A stretch of DNA of 64,000 nucleotides from Streptomyces filipinensis (lineage in GTDB: Bacteria; Actinomycetota; Actinomycetes; Streptomycetales; Streptomycetaceae): contig NZ_BMTD01000004.1 in the NCBI RefSeq assembly GCF_014649495.1, forward strand, positions 124,001-188,000. Direction: 5' to 3'. This document shows positions 48,957-57,513 of the stretch, piece after piece. The position numbers and the translations under genes were made by a program. The notes beneath the pieces are model-generated. The model saw only the letters and a program-made list of their open reading frames with translations, was not told the origin of the DNA and searched no databases. Position 1 is the first letter of the stretch, and each line of letters begins with the position of its first letter.

Positions 48957-49508
48957 GTGCAGGTGCTTCAAGTGCAGCTGGAGATCCGGCCCGACCCCTC
49001 GGAGGTGGGACGGGCGCGGAGGTGGGCCCGCTCGCGGCTCGCGGGGCTGGGGATAGCGGCCGACGAGCCACTGGCCGAGACCCTGATCCTGCTCGTGTCC
49101 GAGCTGGTGACCAACGCCGTGGTGCACACCGGCCACACGGCCGTCCTGCGGCTCTCCCTGCCCGGCGCGGGTCCCGAGGCGCCCGGGGTGACGGACACCG
49201 CCGAGGTGGCCGGCCCTGCCGAGGTGGCCGGCGCCGCCGAGACGTCCGCGGTGGACACGGTGCGCGTCGAGGTGGCCGACAGCTCCTCCCGCGCCCCCGT
49301 GCCGCGCTGCGCCGGCAGTGACGCCACCGGCGGCCGGGGCCTCGCCCTCGTGGACTGCCTGGCCGACCGCTGGGGCTGGAGCCCCGAGGGTGTCGGCAAG
49401 AGCATCTGGTGCGAACTGGACCGCTGTTCGAAGCCCGGGAAGAGCGCGGCGATGGCGTACGGGGGCGGACTGTCCGCGTACGAGGGTCTCGCCTTCGAGG
49501 CGGTGTAG
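48957..49508 (+). CDS. Anti-sigma-type ATP-binding protein (RsbW/SpoIIAB-like)
   Basis: 183-residue HATPase_c protein of the large Streptomyces RsbW-like family. The N-box LILLVSELVTNAVVHTG and the G1 box VEVADSSSRAP with GGRGLALVDCLADRWGW are present, so ATP binding is likely. Such proteins bind sigma factors or phosphorylate STAS proteins. A repeat VAGPAEVAGAAE sits in a loop where most relatives are shorter. GTG 48957 has only a weak ribosome site (GTGTGAGCG). The best candidate partner in the window is the STAS protein at 42448. Confidence 0.85.
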   Translation: MQVLQVQLEIRPDPSEVGRARRWARSRLAGLGIAADEPLAETLILLVSELVTNAVVHTGHTAVLRLSLPGAGPEAPGVTDTAEVAGPAEVAGAAETSAVDTVRVEVADSSSRAPVPRCAGSDATGGRGLALVDCLADRWGWSPEGVGKSIWCELDRCSKPGKSAAMAYGGGLSAYEGLAFEAV

Positions 49509-49764
49509 CGCCCGGCGCGGTGTGCGCCGGGGATGCTTCCGTGCGCGGGCGCCGTGAACAGGGCGTACGTAACAGATCCCGTACCGGCGTTGACGAGTCG
49601 TGACCGTCTGATCACGCTTGTGGGCGACGATTCGCCGCGAGGGGACGGCGAGGGCCTGGGTGACGGCGGCCCTCGCCGAGTGTGGGTCGCACCCGGTGGG
49701 CGGCGCGTGCGCGTGACCGTGGGGGGAGGCGCGCCGCCGGCCGGTCCAGCGGTCCGCGGACCAC

Positions 49765-50691
49765 TCAGAGGACGGCCACGGGTGCCACGGGGGTCCCTGT
49801 CGCACCGACGAACGGCTCGGGCATCGCCGACAGCAGGAACGCGTACCGCCCTTCTTCTCCACAGGCTGTGGACAACTCTTCGAGATTCCAGTTCTGCCCC
49901 TGCAGCATCCCCATCTCCACCAGGTCCAGGGCGTGCACGGGCAGCCACAGATTCTCCGTCTCGGGCGGAAATATCTCAAAAGTGAGCGTGTCGTTCGCGA
50001 CCGCCGCCACGTCGCGCGCGTGGAACCACTCCGGCGTGCGGATCGACAACCCCGGCGACGGATAGCCGTACCCGTGCCGGTCCCCGGCCAGATACACCCG
50101 CACCTGCCCGGTGCGGACGAGCACGACGTCCCCGGCCCGCACCCGCACCCCGCCGAACTCCTCCGCCGCCTCCAGGTCCTCCGGTGTGACCGCGTGCGCC
50201 CCCGCCAGCCGGTCCACGCCCCGCGCGCGTGCCACATCCAGCAGCACCCCGCGCGAGACGATGTGCCGCGCCTTGTCGATCCCGCCGAACTCGGCGCCGC
50301 CGTGCGCGGTGACCGTGTGCGCCGGGCGGCCGTTGTAGAGCTTCCCCGAGTGCGAGACATGGGTGAGGGCGTCCCAGTGGGTGCCCGCCTGCAGGCCCAT
50401 GGTCACCGCGTCGTCGCTGCACGCCACCGTGCCCGGCCCGAACAGCTCCTGGTTGATCTGGACCATGGCGTGCAGCGGGTTGACGCGGCCGGGGATCACG
50501 CCCGTCTGCACCCCGTCCGGCCGGAGCGGCAGTGCGAGGGGGACACGGCGGCCGGTGCGGACCCCGGCGGCGGCCCGGCGCACCACCTCGTCCGTGATCA
50601 GGTTCAGGGTTCCGATCTCGTCGTCGGCCCCCCAGCGGCCCCAGTTGTTGACGCGCTCGGCGATCTCGTGGAACTCCTTCGGCAGTGCCAT
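49765..50691 (-). CDS. Cyclase-family (kynurenine-formamidase-like) hydrolase
   Basis: 308-residue metal-dependent hydrolase of the cyclase/KynB-like family (Pfam Cyclase). The metal-binding run is AGTHWDALTHVSHSG, with the further family block VSRGVLLDVARARGVDRL and GDVVLVRTGQ. In catabolic clusters such proteins open rings or hydrolyse amides or lactones, but the substrate here is unknown. ATG 50691. Divergent from the SDR gene. The CTGACG-type operator at 50740-50756 is about 50 nt upstream. Confidence 0.86.
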   Translation of the reverse strand: MALPKEFHEIAERVNNWGRWGADDEIGTLNLITDEVVRRAAAGVRTGRRVPLALPLRPDGVQTGVIPGRVNPLHAMVQINQELFGPGTVACSDDAVTMGLQAGTHWDALTHVSHSGKLYNGRPAHTVTAHGGAEFGGIDKARHIVSRGVLLDVARARGVDRLAGAHAVTPEDLEAAEEFGGVRVRAGDVVLVRTGQVRVYLAGDRHGYGYPSPGLSIRTPEWFHARDVAAVANDTLTFEIFPPETENLWLPVHALDLVEMGMLQGQNWNLEELSTACGEEGRYAFLLSAMPEPFVGATGTPVAPVAVL

Positions 50692-50739
50692 CCGGTGCCT
50701 CCCCGGGGCTTGTGTCCGCGCAACCGACGCGCCATAAAA

Positions 50740-50756
50740 TCTAACGGTCCGTCAGA
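50740..50756. promoter_or_regulatory. CTGACG-type operator, copy 3
   Basis: TCTAACGGTCCGTCAGA: 6 of 7 pairs match around a 3-nt centre. It lies between the cyclase and the SDR gene, 22 nt from the SDR start. Confidence 0.55.
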
Positions 50757-50777
50757 AACCACGGGAAGGGGCCGGGC

Positions 50778-51689
50778 GTGGGGAACTTCTTGGCAGGAAG
50801 GGTCGTCGCCGTGACGGGCGCCGGACGTGGCATCGGCCGGGCGGTCGCGCGGGCGGCCGCCGCCGAGGGGGCGAAGGTCGTCGTCAACGACTACGGCGTC
50901 TCCGTGGACGGCGCCTCGCCCACGAGCGAGGTCGCCGCGGCCGTCGTCAAGGAGATCGAGGCGGCGGGCGGCGAGGCGGTCGCGGTCGCCGACGACGTCT
51001 CCACGATGGCGGGCGGGCAGCGGGTGGTGGACACCGCGCTGTCGGTGTACGGCCGGCTGGACGGGGTCGTGTGCGTCGCCGGGATCCTGCGCGAACGCAT
51101 GCTGTTCAACATGACCGAGGAGGAGTGGGACCCCGTGGTCGCCACGCACCTCAAGGGCACGTTCACCGTCTTCCGGGCGGCGTCGGCCGTGATGCGGCGC
51201 CAGCGCTCGGGCACGCTGATCGGCTTCACCAGCGGGAACCATCAGGGGTCGGTGTCGCAGGCCAACTACAGCGCGGCGAAGGGCGGGATCATCTCGCTCG
51301 TGCGCAGCGCGGCGCTGGGTCTGCACAAGTACGGGGTGAGCGCGAACGCGGTCGCGCCGGTGGCCCGTACGCGGATGTCGGCGAACGTTCCCATGGAGCT
51401 GGCGGAGATCGGCGAGCCGGAGGACGTGGCCGCGCTGGTGGTGTACCTGCTGTCCGAGGGGGCTGCCGCGCAGGGCGTCACCGGGCAGGTGTACACCGTC
51501 GCGGGGCCGAAGATCGCGGTGTGGGCGCAGCCGCGTGAACTCCGTGCGATGTACGGGCAGGGGCGCTGGACGCCGGAGCGGATCGCCGAGGCTCTGCCGG
51601 GGTCGGTGGGGGTGGACCCGATGCCGATGCTGTCCCGGCTCTCGGCGATGGAGGAGGCGGCGCGGAGTGGTACTCGGCCGAACGCGTAA
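50778..51689 (+). CDS. Short-chain dehydrogenase (3-hydroxyacyl-CoA type)
   Basis: 303-residue Rossmann-fold SDR. Cofactor motif TGAGRGIG at residues 14-21, NDYG with the following acidic residue, catalytic Ser in GFTSGNHQGS, and YSAAK with Tyr and Lys. Length and C-terminal tail (residues 240-303, PRELRAMYGQGRWTPERIAEAL) recall the dehydrogenase domain of multifunctional beta-oxidation proteins and steroid-catabolic SDRs. GTG 50778 follows GGAAGGGGCC. The operator (copy 3) overlaps its promoter region, and the next genes (51776, 52924) run the same way. Confidence 0.88.
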   Translation: MGNFLAGRVVAVTGAGRGIGRAVARAAAAEGAKVVVNDYGVSVDGASPTSEVAAAVVKEIEAAGGEAVAVADDVSTMAGGQRVVDTALSVYGRLDGVVCVAGILRERMLFNMTEEEWDPVVATHLKGTFTVFRAASAVMRRQRSGTLIGFTSGNHQGSVSQANYSAAKGGIISLVRSAALGLHKYGVSANAVAPVARTRMSANVPMELAEIGEPEDVAALVVYLLSEGAAAQGVTGQVYTVAGPKIAVWAQPRELRAMYGQGRWTPERIAEALPGSVGVDPMPMLSRLSAMEEAARSGTRPNA

Positions 51690-51703
51690 GAGCTCGGGGG
51701 TGC

Positions 51704-51758
51704 GTGGTGATCCGGCGGTGGCCGCTCGCGCAGTTCCCCGCGCCTCTGCCGGGGCGCT
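51704..51758 (-). repeat. Degenerate Streptomyces intergenic repeat (reverse copy)
   Basis: GGCCGCTCGCGCAGTTCCCCGCGCC is the reverse of the dispersed element also seen at 18281-18317, here between the SDR and the dehydrogenase gene. Confidence 0.5.
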
Positions 51759-51775
51759 CAAGCTGAGGGGGTTCC

Positions 51776-52924
51776 ATGGATTTCGGGTTCAGCCGTGAGG
51801 ACGAGGACTTCCGGGCCGAAGTCCGTGCCTGGCTCGCCGCCCATGTCCATCGGACAGCGGACCGCCGCACCTGGGAACGCACCCTCGGCGCGGACGGCTG
51901 GATCGGGCTCGGCTGGCCGGAGGCGGGGTACGGGAACCGCGCGGCCACCCTCACGCAGCAGGTCGTCTGGGCCGAGGAGTACGCCCGCTCGGCCGCGCCG
52001 CCCCGCTCGGGGCACATCGGCGAGAACCTGCTCGCCCCCACCCTCCTCGCGCACGGCACGGCCGAGCAGAAGTCCCGTTTCCTGCCCCCGGTCGCGGCCG
52101 GCGAGGAACTGTGGTGCCAGGGCTACAGCGAACCCGGCGCCGGGTCGGACCTGGCGGGTGTGCGCACGGCGGCGGTGCGGGAGGGGGACCGGTACCGGAT
52201 CAGCGGACAGAAGATCTGGACCTCGCTCGCCCGCGAGGCCGACTGGTGCTTCGTGCTGGCCCGTACCGACCCGGAGTCCAGGCGCCACCACGGCCTCGGC
52301 TTCCTCCTCGTCCCCATGGACCAGCCCGGCCGCGTCGAGGTCCGCCCCATCCGGCAGATGACCGGCACCAGCGACTTCAACGAGGTCTTCTTCGACGGGG
52401 CGTACGCGCGCGTGGAGCACCTCGTCGGGGGAGAGGGGCGGGGGTGGGAGGTGGCCATGAGCCTGCTCGGCTTCGAGCGGGGGGTCGCCACACTCGCGCA
52501 ACAGGTCGGCTTCGCCGCCGAGTTGGACGCCGTCGTGCGCGCGGCGGTGGAGAGCGGAGCGGTCCGCGACCCCGTCGTACGGGCGCGGCTCGTGCGGCAG
52601 TGGGCCGAGCTGCGGACCATGCGCCGGCACGCCCTGCGCACCCTCGGCGGTTCGGCCGGACCCGGCGCCCCCAGCGTGGCCAAGCTGCTGTGGGGCACCT
52701 GGCACCAGCGCCTCGGTGAGCTCGCCGTCCAGGTGCGCGGGGCGCGGGCCGCCGTCGGCCCCGCGGACTGGTCGCCCTCGGCGCCGTACGAACTCGGCGC
52801 GGACCAGCACCTGTTCCTCTTCTCCCGGGCCGACACGATCTACGGCGGCTCGGACCAGGTCCAGCGCACGATCATCGCCGAGCGCGTGCTCGGTCTGCCC
52901 AGAGAGCCCAAGGGGGCCGTGTGA
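51776..52924 (+). CDS. Acyl-CoA dehydrogenase
   Basis: 382-residue dehydrogenase that would introduce a double bond in an acyl-CoA. Blocks: LWCQGYSEPGAGSDLAGVRTAA, YRISGQKIWTSLAREADWCFVLART, LGFERGVATLAQQ, and DTIYGGSDQVQRTIIAERVLGLP. The usual Glu of YEG is Gly in IYGGSDQVQ, so the base is elsewhere or the enzyme needs a partner. It closely resembles the large subunit at 46401 in its type. ATG 51776. Its stop overlaps the start of the alcohol dehydrogenase (TGATG). Confidence 0.9.
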   Translation: MDFGFSREDEDFRAEVRAWLAAHVHRTADRRTWERTLGADGWIGLGWPEAGYGNRAATLTQQVVWAEEYARSAAPPRSGHIGENLLAPTLLAHGTAEQKSRFLPPVAAGEELWCQGYSEPGAGSDLAGVRTAAVREGDRYRISGQKIWTSLAREADWCFVLARTDPESRRHHGLGFLLVPMDQPGRVEVRPIRQMTGTSDFNEVFFDGAYARVEHLVGGEGRGWEVAMSLLGFERGVATLAQQVGFAAELDAVVRAAVESGAVRDPVVRARLVRQWAELRTMRRHALRTLGGSAGPGAPSVAKLLWGTWHQRLGELAVQVRGARAAVGPADWSPSAPYELGADQHLFLFSRADTIYGGSDQVQRTIIAERVLGLPREPKGAV

Positions 52925-53973
52925 TGCGTGGTGTGGTGTTCGACGGCAGCCAGGTGCGGGTCGTGGACGATCTGGTGGTGCGCGAGCCGGGCCCCGGCGA
53001 GGTGCGGGTGGCCGTCGCGGCGGCGGGACTGTGCCACAGCGATCTGTCCGTGGTGGACGGCACCATCCCCTTCCCGGTACCGGTGGTGCTGGGGCACGAG
53101 GGTGCGGGGGTGGTGGAGGCGGTCGGCGCCGGCGTCACCCATGTCGAGCCCGGCGACCATGTGGCGCTGTCCACGCTCGCCAACTGCGGCGCGTGCGCGG
53201 ACTGCGACCGGGGCCGGCCGACGATGTGCCGGCGGGCGATCGGCCGGCCCGGGAAGCCGTTCACCCGCGGGAGCGCGTCCGTCCACCAGTTCGCCGCCAA
53301 CTCGGCGTTCGCCGAGCGCACGGTCGTCAAGGCCGTGCAGGCGGTGCGGATCCCCGAGGACGTCCCCCTGCGGTCCGCCGCGCTGATCGGGTGCGGGGTG
53401 CTCACGGGCGTGGGGGCGGTGCTGAACCGGGCACGGGTGGACCGCGGGGACAGCGTCGTCGTCATCGGGACGGGCGGCATCGGGCTGAACGTGCTGCAGG
53501 GCGCGCGGCTCGCCGGGGCGCTCAGGATCGTCGCCGTGGACGCCAACCCGGCCAAGGAGGAGGCGGCCCGGCTGTTCGGCGCCACCGACTTCCTGACCTC
53601 GGCGCGGGGAGTGCGGGACCTGCTGCCCACGGGCGCCGACCACGTCTTCGAGTGCGTCGGCCGGGTGGAGCTGATCCGGCAGGCGATCGACCTCCTCGAC
53701 CGGCACGGCCAGGCGATCCTGCTGGGCGTGCCCCCGGCGACCGCCGAGGCGTCCTTCGTCGTCTCCTCGCTGTATCTGGACAAGTCCGTCCTCGGCTGCC
53801 GCTACGGCTCCGCGCGCCCCCAGCGGGACATCGCCCTCTACGCCGAGCTGTACCGGCAGGGCCGCCTGCTGCTCGACGAGCTGGTGACGGCCGTCTACCC
53901 GGTGGAGGACTTCGCCAAGGCCCGCGCGGACGCGGAGGCGGGGCGGGTGGCCCGCGCGGTGCTCACGTTCTGA
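52924..53973 (+). CDS. Zinc-dependent alcohol dehydrogenase
   Basis: 349-residue medium-chain dehydrogenase. Catalytic zinc ligands Cys and His in AAGLCHSDLSV and GHEGAGVVEAVG, structural zinc Cys cluster NCGACADCDRGRPTMC, and cofactor motif GTGGIGLNVLQGARLAGA with Asp in VAVDANPAK (NAD preference). Probably oxidises an alcohol formed during the ring or side-chain degradation. TGATG links it to the dehydrogenase upstream. Its 3' end overlaps the end of the convergent AraC-type gene by 79 nt, so the two C-termini are encoded on opposite strands of the same DNA. Confidence 0.9.
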   Translation: MRGVVFDGSQVRVVDDLVVREPGPGEVRVAVAAAGLCHSDLSVVDGTIPFPVPVVLGHEGAGVVEAVGAGVTHVEPGDHVALSTLANCGACADCDRGRPTMCRRAIGRPGKPFTRGSASVHQFAANSAFAERTVVKAVQAVRIPEDVPLRSAALIGCGVLTGVGAVLNRARVDRGDSVVVIGTGGIGLNVLQGARLAGALRIVAVDANPAKEEAARLFGATDFLTSARGVRDLLPTGADHVFECVGRVELIRQAIDLLDRHGQAILLGVPPATAEASFVVSSLYLDKSVLGCRYGSARPQRDIALYAELYRQGRLLLDELVTAVYPVEDFAKARADAEAGRVARAVLTF

Positions 53974-54959
53974 CGCCGCTCCTTGAACGTCCGGCGGTAG
54001 GCGGTCGGTGTCACTCCGAGCGCCTGCTGCAGGTGCTGGCGCATCGACTGGGCCGTGCCGAAGCCCGCCTCGCGGGCCACCTGGTCGATGGACAGGTCGG
54101 TGGTCTCCAGCAGGTGCCGGGCGCGCTCGACGCGCTGCTGGGTGAGCCACTGGCCGGGGCTGACCCCGGCCTCCTCGCGGAACCGGCGGGTGAAGGTGCG
54201 TACCGACATGGCCTCCTGCTCGGCCATGTCCCGCAGCTGGATCGGCTCGTGCAGCCGGCCCAGCGCCCAGGCGCGGGCGGCCGTGGTCGTGGCCCACTGC
54301 GGGTCGGGCACCGGGCGTTCGATGTACTGGGCCTGGCCGCCGTCGCGGTGCGGCGGTACGACCGTGCGCCGGGCGACCTCGTTGGCGACCGCCGTACCGA
54401 AGTCGCGGCGCACCATGTGCAGACACAGGTCGATCCCGGCGGCCACCCCGGCCGAGGTCAGCACGTCGCCGTCGTCGATGAACAGCACGTCCGCGTCCAC
54501 TGCGATCTTCGGGAACATCCGCTGGAAGCGCTCGGCGTCGGCCCAGTGCGTGGTCGCCGGGCGGCCGTCCAGGTATCCGGCGGCGGCGAGGACGTAGACG
54601 CCGGTGCAGATGGAGGCGAGCCGGGTGCCGGGGCGGACACGGGCGAGCGCGGCGGCCAGCTCGTCGGTGAGCCGCCCCTCCTCGAAGACCGGGCCCAGCT
54701 CGTACGACGCCGGGACGACGACCGTGTCGGCGCCGGCGAGCGCCTCCGGGCCGTGGGCCACGTGGATGGCGAAGTCGGCGTCCGTCTCGACCGGGCCGGG
54801 CGGCCGTACCGAGCACGTCACCACCTCGTACAGGGCCCGGCCCCGCTCGTCCTTCGGGCGGCCGAAGATCCGGTGCGGGATGCCCAGCTCGAAGGGAAGC
54901 AGGCCGTCGAGTGCGAGGACGACGACCCGGTGCGGACGGAACTCCTCGGAACCACGCAT
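53895..54959 (-). CDS. GlxA-family AraC-type regulator
   Basis: 354-residue regulator with an N-terminal DJ-1/PfpI domain (residues 12-185: VVVLALDGLLPFELGIP, ICTGVYVLAAAGYLDGRPATTHW) and a C-terminal AraC helix-turn-helix (about 228-330: MAEQEAMSVRTFTRRFREEAGVSPGQWLTQQRVERARHLLETTDLSIDQVAREAGFGTAQSMRQHLQQALGVTPTAYRRTF). Such regulators are often activators of nearby genes. The MFS gene at 55031 is divergent from it and is a plausible target. The last 25 residues are basic and Ala/Ser-rich and lie over the alcohol dehydrogenase gene. Confidence 0.9.
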   Translation of the reverse strand: MRGSEEFRPHRVVVLALDGLLPFELGIPHRIFGRPKDERGRALYEVVTCSVRPPGPVETDADFAIHVAHGPEALAGADTVVVPASYELGPVFEEGRLTDELAAALARVRPGTRLASICTGVYVLAAAGYLDGRPATTHWADAERFQRMFPKIAVDADVLFIDDGDVLTSAGVAAGIDLCLHMVRRDFGTAVANEVARRTVVPPHRDGGQAQYIERPVPDPQWATTTAARAWALGRLHEPIQLRDMAEQEAMSVRTFTRRFREEAGVSPGQWLTQQRVERARHLLETTDLSIDQVAREAGFGTAQSMRQHLQQALGVTPTAYRRTFKERRQNVSTARATRPASASARALAKSSTG

Positions 54960-55030
54960 GGCCCGATCCTACCGAACGCTGTCCTTCGGGCCACTCGATG
55001 CACGCTCATCGAGGAAGGACGCTCTATGAC

Positions 55031-56335
55031 GTGACTCAGACAAGCCCCGCCGCAGCCCCCGTCCAGGCCCCGCCCGACCGGCGCCGCCGTGTGCACCGCG
55101 CCTGGTTCGTCGCCGCCGTCACCTTCGTCACGATCATCGGCGCGGCCGCCTTCCGTTCCCTGCCCGGCCTGCTCATCGACCCGCTGCACCAGGAGTTCGG
55201 CTGGTCCCGCGGCACGATCGGCGCGGCCGTCTCCCTCAACCTCGCGCTCTACGGCCTCACCGCGCCCTTCGCCGCCGCGCTGATGGACCGTTTCGGCATC
55301 CGCCGGGTGGTCGCCGTCGCGCTGACCGTGATCGCCGTCGGCTCCGGCCTCACCGTGTGGATGACGGCGGCCTGGCAGCTGTGGCTGTGCTGGGGCCTGC
55401 TGGTCGGCCTCGGCAGCGGCTCGATGGCCCTGGCCTTCGCCGCCACCGTCACCAACCGCTGGTTCACCGAGCGGCGCGGCCTGGTCAGCGGCATCCTCAC
55501 CGCCGCGTCCGCCTCCGGCCAGCTGATCTTCCTGCCGGTGCTGTCCTGGCTGACCGAGCACCACGGCTGGCGCCCGGCCGCCGTGACCGTGGCCCTGGCC
55601 GCCCTCGCCGTCGTCCCCTTCGTCTGGATCCTGCTGCGCGACCACCCCGCCGACATCGGCCAGAAGCCGTACGGGGCCCGGGAGTTCGTGCCCAAGCCGG
55701 CGCCGGTGACCGGTGCCGCCCGCCGCACGCTGAAGGTCCTCTCGGCCTCCGTCCGCACCGGCACCTTCTGGCTGCTCGCCGGGACCTTCGCGATCTGCGG
55801 CGCCTCCACCAACGGCCTGATCCAGACCCACTTCGTGCCCGCCGAGCACGACCACGGCATGCCCGTCACGACGGCGGCCTCGCTGCTCGCGGTCGTCGGC
55901 GTGTTCGACGTGGTCGGCACCATCGCCTCCGGCTGGTTCACCGACCGCTTCGAACCGCGGCGCCTGCTGGCGGTCTACTACGCCCTGCGCGGCATCTCCC
56001 TCGTCTTCCTCCCGATGCTGCTGGGCCCGGCGGTCCACCCGCCGATGCTGTTCTTCATCGTCTTCTACGGCCTCGACTGGGTGGCGACCGTCCCGCCGAC
56101 CCTGGCCCTGTGCCGCGAGCAGTACGGCGAGGACAGCGCCATCGTCTTCGGCTGGGTGCTCGCATCCCACCAGGTCGGCGCGGCCCTCGTCGCCTACCTC
56201 GGCGGCCTCGCCCGGGACGTCTTCGGCTCCTACGACGTCGTCTGGTACGCCTCCGGCACGCTGTGCGCGGCGGCGGCCCTGATGTCCCTGGTGATCCGCC
56301 GCCGCCCGGCCGCCCTCGTGCCGGCCGTGTCCTGA
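55031..56335 (+). CDS. Major facilitator superfamily transporter
   Basis: 434-residue 12-helix permease, of the oxalate/monocarboxylate-like group by overall shape: TM1 WFVAAVTFVTIIGAAAFRSLPGLLIDPLHQEFGWSRGTIG, loop motif LMDRFGIRRV between TM2 and TM3, GSGSMALAFAATVTNRWFTERRGLVSGI and, in the second half, SGWFTDRFEPRRLLA. It may import the acid that the catabolic units degrade, or another carboxylate. GTG 55031 (YDVTQTS) is used and its ribosome site is poor. The AraC-type gene is divergent, 71 nt away. Confidence 0.87.
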   Translation: MTQTSPAAAPVQAPPDRRRRVHRAWFVAAVTFVTIIGAAAFRSLPGLLIDPLHQEFGWSRGTIGAAVSLNLALYGLTAPFAAALMDRFGIRRVVAVALTVIAVGSGLTVWMTAAWQLWLCWGLLVGLGSGSMALAFAATVTNRWFTERRGLVSGILTAASASGQLIFLPVLSWLTEHHGWRPAAVTVALAALAVVPFVWILLRDHPADIGQKPYGAREFVPKPAPVTGAARRTLKVLSASVRTGTFWLLAGTFAICGASTNGLIQTHFVPAEHDHGMPVTTAASLLAVVGVFDVVGTIASGWFTDRFEPRRLLAVYYALRGISLVFLPMLLGPAVHPPMLFFIVFYGLDWVATVPPTLALCREQYGEDSAIVFGWVLASHQVGAALVAYLGGLARDVFGSYDVVWYASGTLCAAAALMSLVIRRRPAALVPAVS

Positions 56336-56458
56336 AGGGGCTGCCCCGCGCGGACGCCCGCCCCCGCCACCCCCACGCGAGCGACCCGCGCGGCCCCCTG
56401 CACACGGCGCGCGGGGCCGAGGTGACCTCGCTGTGGCGGCCGGGGGGCTGAGAGCCCG

Positions 56459-56731
56459 TCAGAAGCGTCCCGCGAGCTCACCGGTGAGGCTGGTGAGGAG
56501 GCCCTCGTCCTCGTCGTCATCGTCCGGGTGCGCGGCCTCGGCGCGCGTGTGGCCGCGGGTGAGGCCGCGGGTGAGGTCGCCGTGCGTCCGGCCGTGGGTG
56601 GGCTCGGGCCGGGTGCCCGGCCGCGTGACGACGGACCACTTCGGAACGGACGCGGCCGCGCCCGTCACGCCGATGCTGGCGAGCAGGACGGGGGTGGTGA
56701 GCACGACGGCCAGGGCTCTACGGGCAAGCAT
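56459..56731 (-). CDS. Small secreted protein, Thr/His/Arg-repeat and acidic patch
   Basis: 90-residue protein with a good signal peptide (residues 1-28, MLARRALAVVLTTPVLLASIGVTGAAAS, cleavage near AAA). The mature 60 residues contain degenerate repeats THGRTHGDLTRGLTRGHTR and then an acidic stretch DDDDEDEG. GAACGAGGAGAAAGTC before ATG 56731 is a strong ribosome site. No family recognised. A charge-patterned small exported protein like this could bind metal or wall polymers, but nothing proves it. Convergent with the MFS gene. Confidence 0.75.
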   Translation of the reverse strand: MLARRALAVVLTTPVLLASIGVTGAAASVPKWSVVTRPGTRPEPTHGRTHGDLTRGLTRGHTRAEAAHPDDDDEDEGLLTSLTGELAGRF

Positions 56732-56807
56732 GACTTTCTCCTCGTTCAGGACGATTTGTCGCCGCCTAGCTACCCCGGCGTCCCTTCCGAAAAAACCGCT
56801 CATCGAA

Positions 56808-57443
56808 CTAATCGCTCGTACGGCCGGGCGCCTTCCCTCCCTGGCCGAGCAGGGCGAAGCGACCCCGGTGGAAGAGCAGCGGGTCGGCCGGTTCCTCGGC
56901 GCCGAGGGCGTTCACCCGGCCCACCACGATGAGGTGGTCGCCCCCGGTGTGCACGGCGTGGACGATGCAGTCGATCCAGGCGGCGGCACCGGCGAGGCGC
57001 GGTGAGCCGGACGCGGGCGCCGGGTCGTACGCCACGCCCGCGAACTTGTCCGCCCCGCTCACCGCGAAGGCCCGGCACAGCCCGTCCTGGCCGGCGCTGA
57101 GCACGTTGACGCAGAAGACGCCCGCGCGGGCGATGCGCGGCCAGGTGGCCGACGTACGGCCCACCATGAAGCAGACCAGGGGCGGTTCCAGGGAGAGGGA
57201 GGCGAAGGACTGGCAGGCGAAGCCGGCGGGGGATCCCGAGGGATCCTCCGGCGGTGCCGTGATCACGGTCACGCCGCTCGCGAAGCTCCCCAGCACCCGC
57301 CGGAACTCCCCCGGCTCCACCGGTGCCCGCTCGTCCTCCCGCACGCACCGCAACTCCGGCCGCGGCAACGGCTCCACGGGCCCGCGCCCCAGATACCGGA
57401 CGGCGGCGGCCGCCGCCCCTGCGTGTCCCATCACGCCGTCCAT
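56808..57443 (-). CDS. Flavin reductase family protein (HsaB/HpaC-like)
   Basis: 211-residue flavin-binding split-barrel protein that would supply reduced flavin to a monooxygenase. The domain starts near residue 45 (FRRVLGSFASGVTVITAPPEDPSGSPAGFACQSFASLSLEPPLVCFMVGRTSATWPRI) and ends with IDCIVHAVHTGGDHLIVVGRVNALG. The first 40 residues are extra. ATG 57443 (or 57431) is the start, and the CTGACG palindrome is only 6 nt upstream. A two-component oxygenase partner is not adjacent. The single-component monooxygenase at 61563 does not need one. Confidence 0.88.
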   Translation of the reverse strand: MDGVMGHAGAAAAAVRYLGRGPVEPLPRPELRCVREDERAPVEPGEFRRVLGSFASGVTVITAPPEDPSGSPAGFACQSFASLSLEPPLVCFMVGRTSATWPRIARAGVFCVNVLSAGQDGLCRAFAVSGADKFAGVAYDPAPASGSPRLAGAAAWIDCIVHAVHTGGDHLIVVGRVNALGAEEPADPLLFHRGRFALLGQGGKAPGRTSD

Positions 57444-57448
57444 TGAAG

Positions 57449-57463
57449 CTGACGGATCGTCAG
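57449..57463. promoter_or_regulatory. CTGACG-N3-CGTCAG operator, copy 4
   Basis: CTGACGGATCGTCAG, a perfect 6-3-6 palindrome immediately upstream of the flavin reductase start (ATG at 57443). Bound repressor would block both promoter and leader. Confidence 0.6.
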
Positions 57464-57513
57464 ATAGGAAGCCTGGTGACCGGCCCCGTGCCGGCACTTC
57501 GTAGGGTGCGGCC

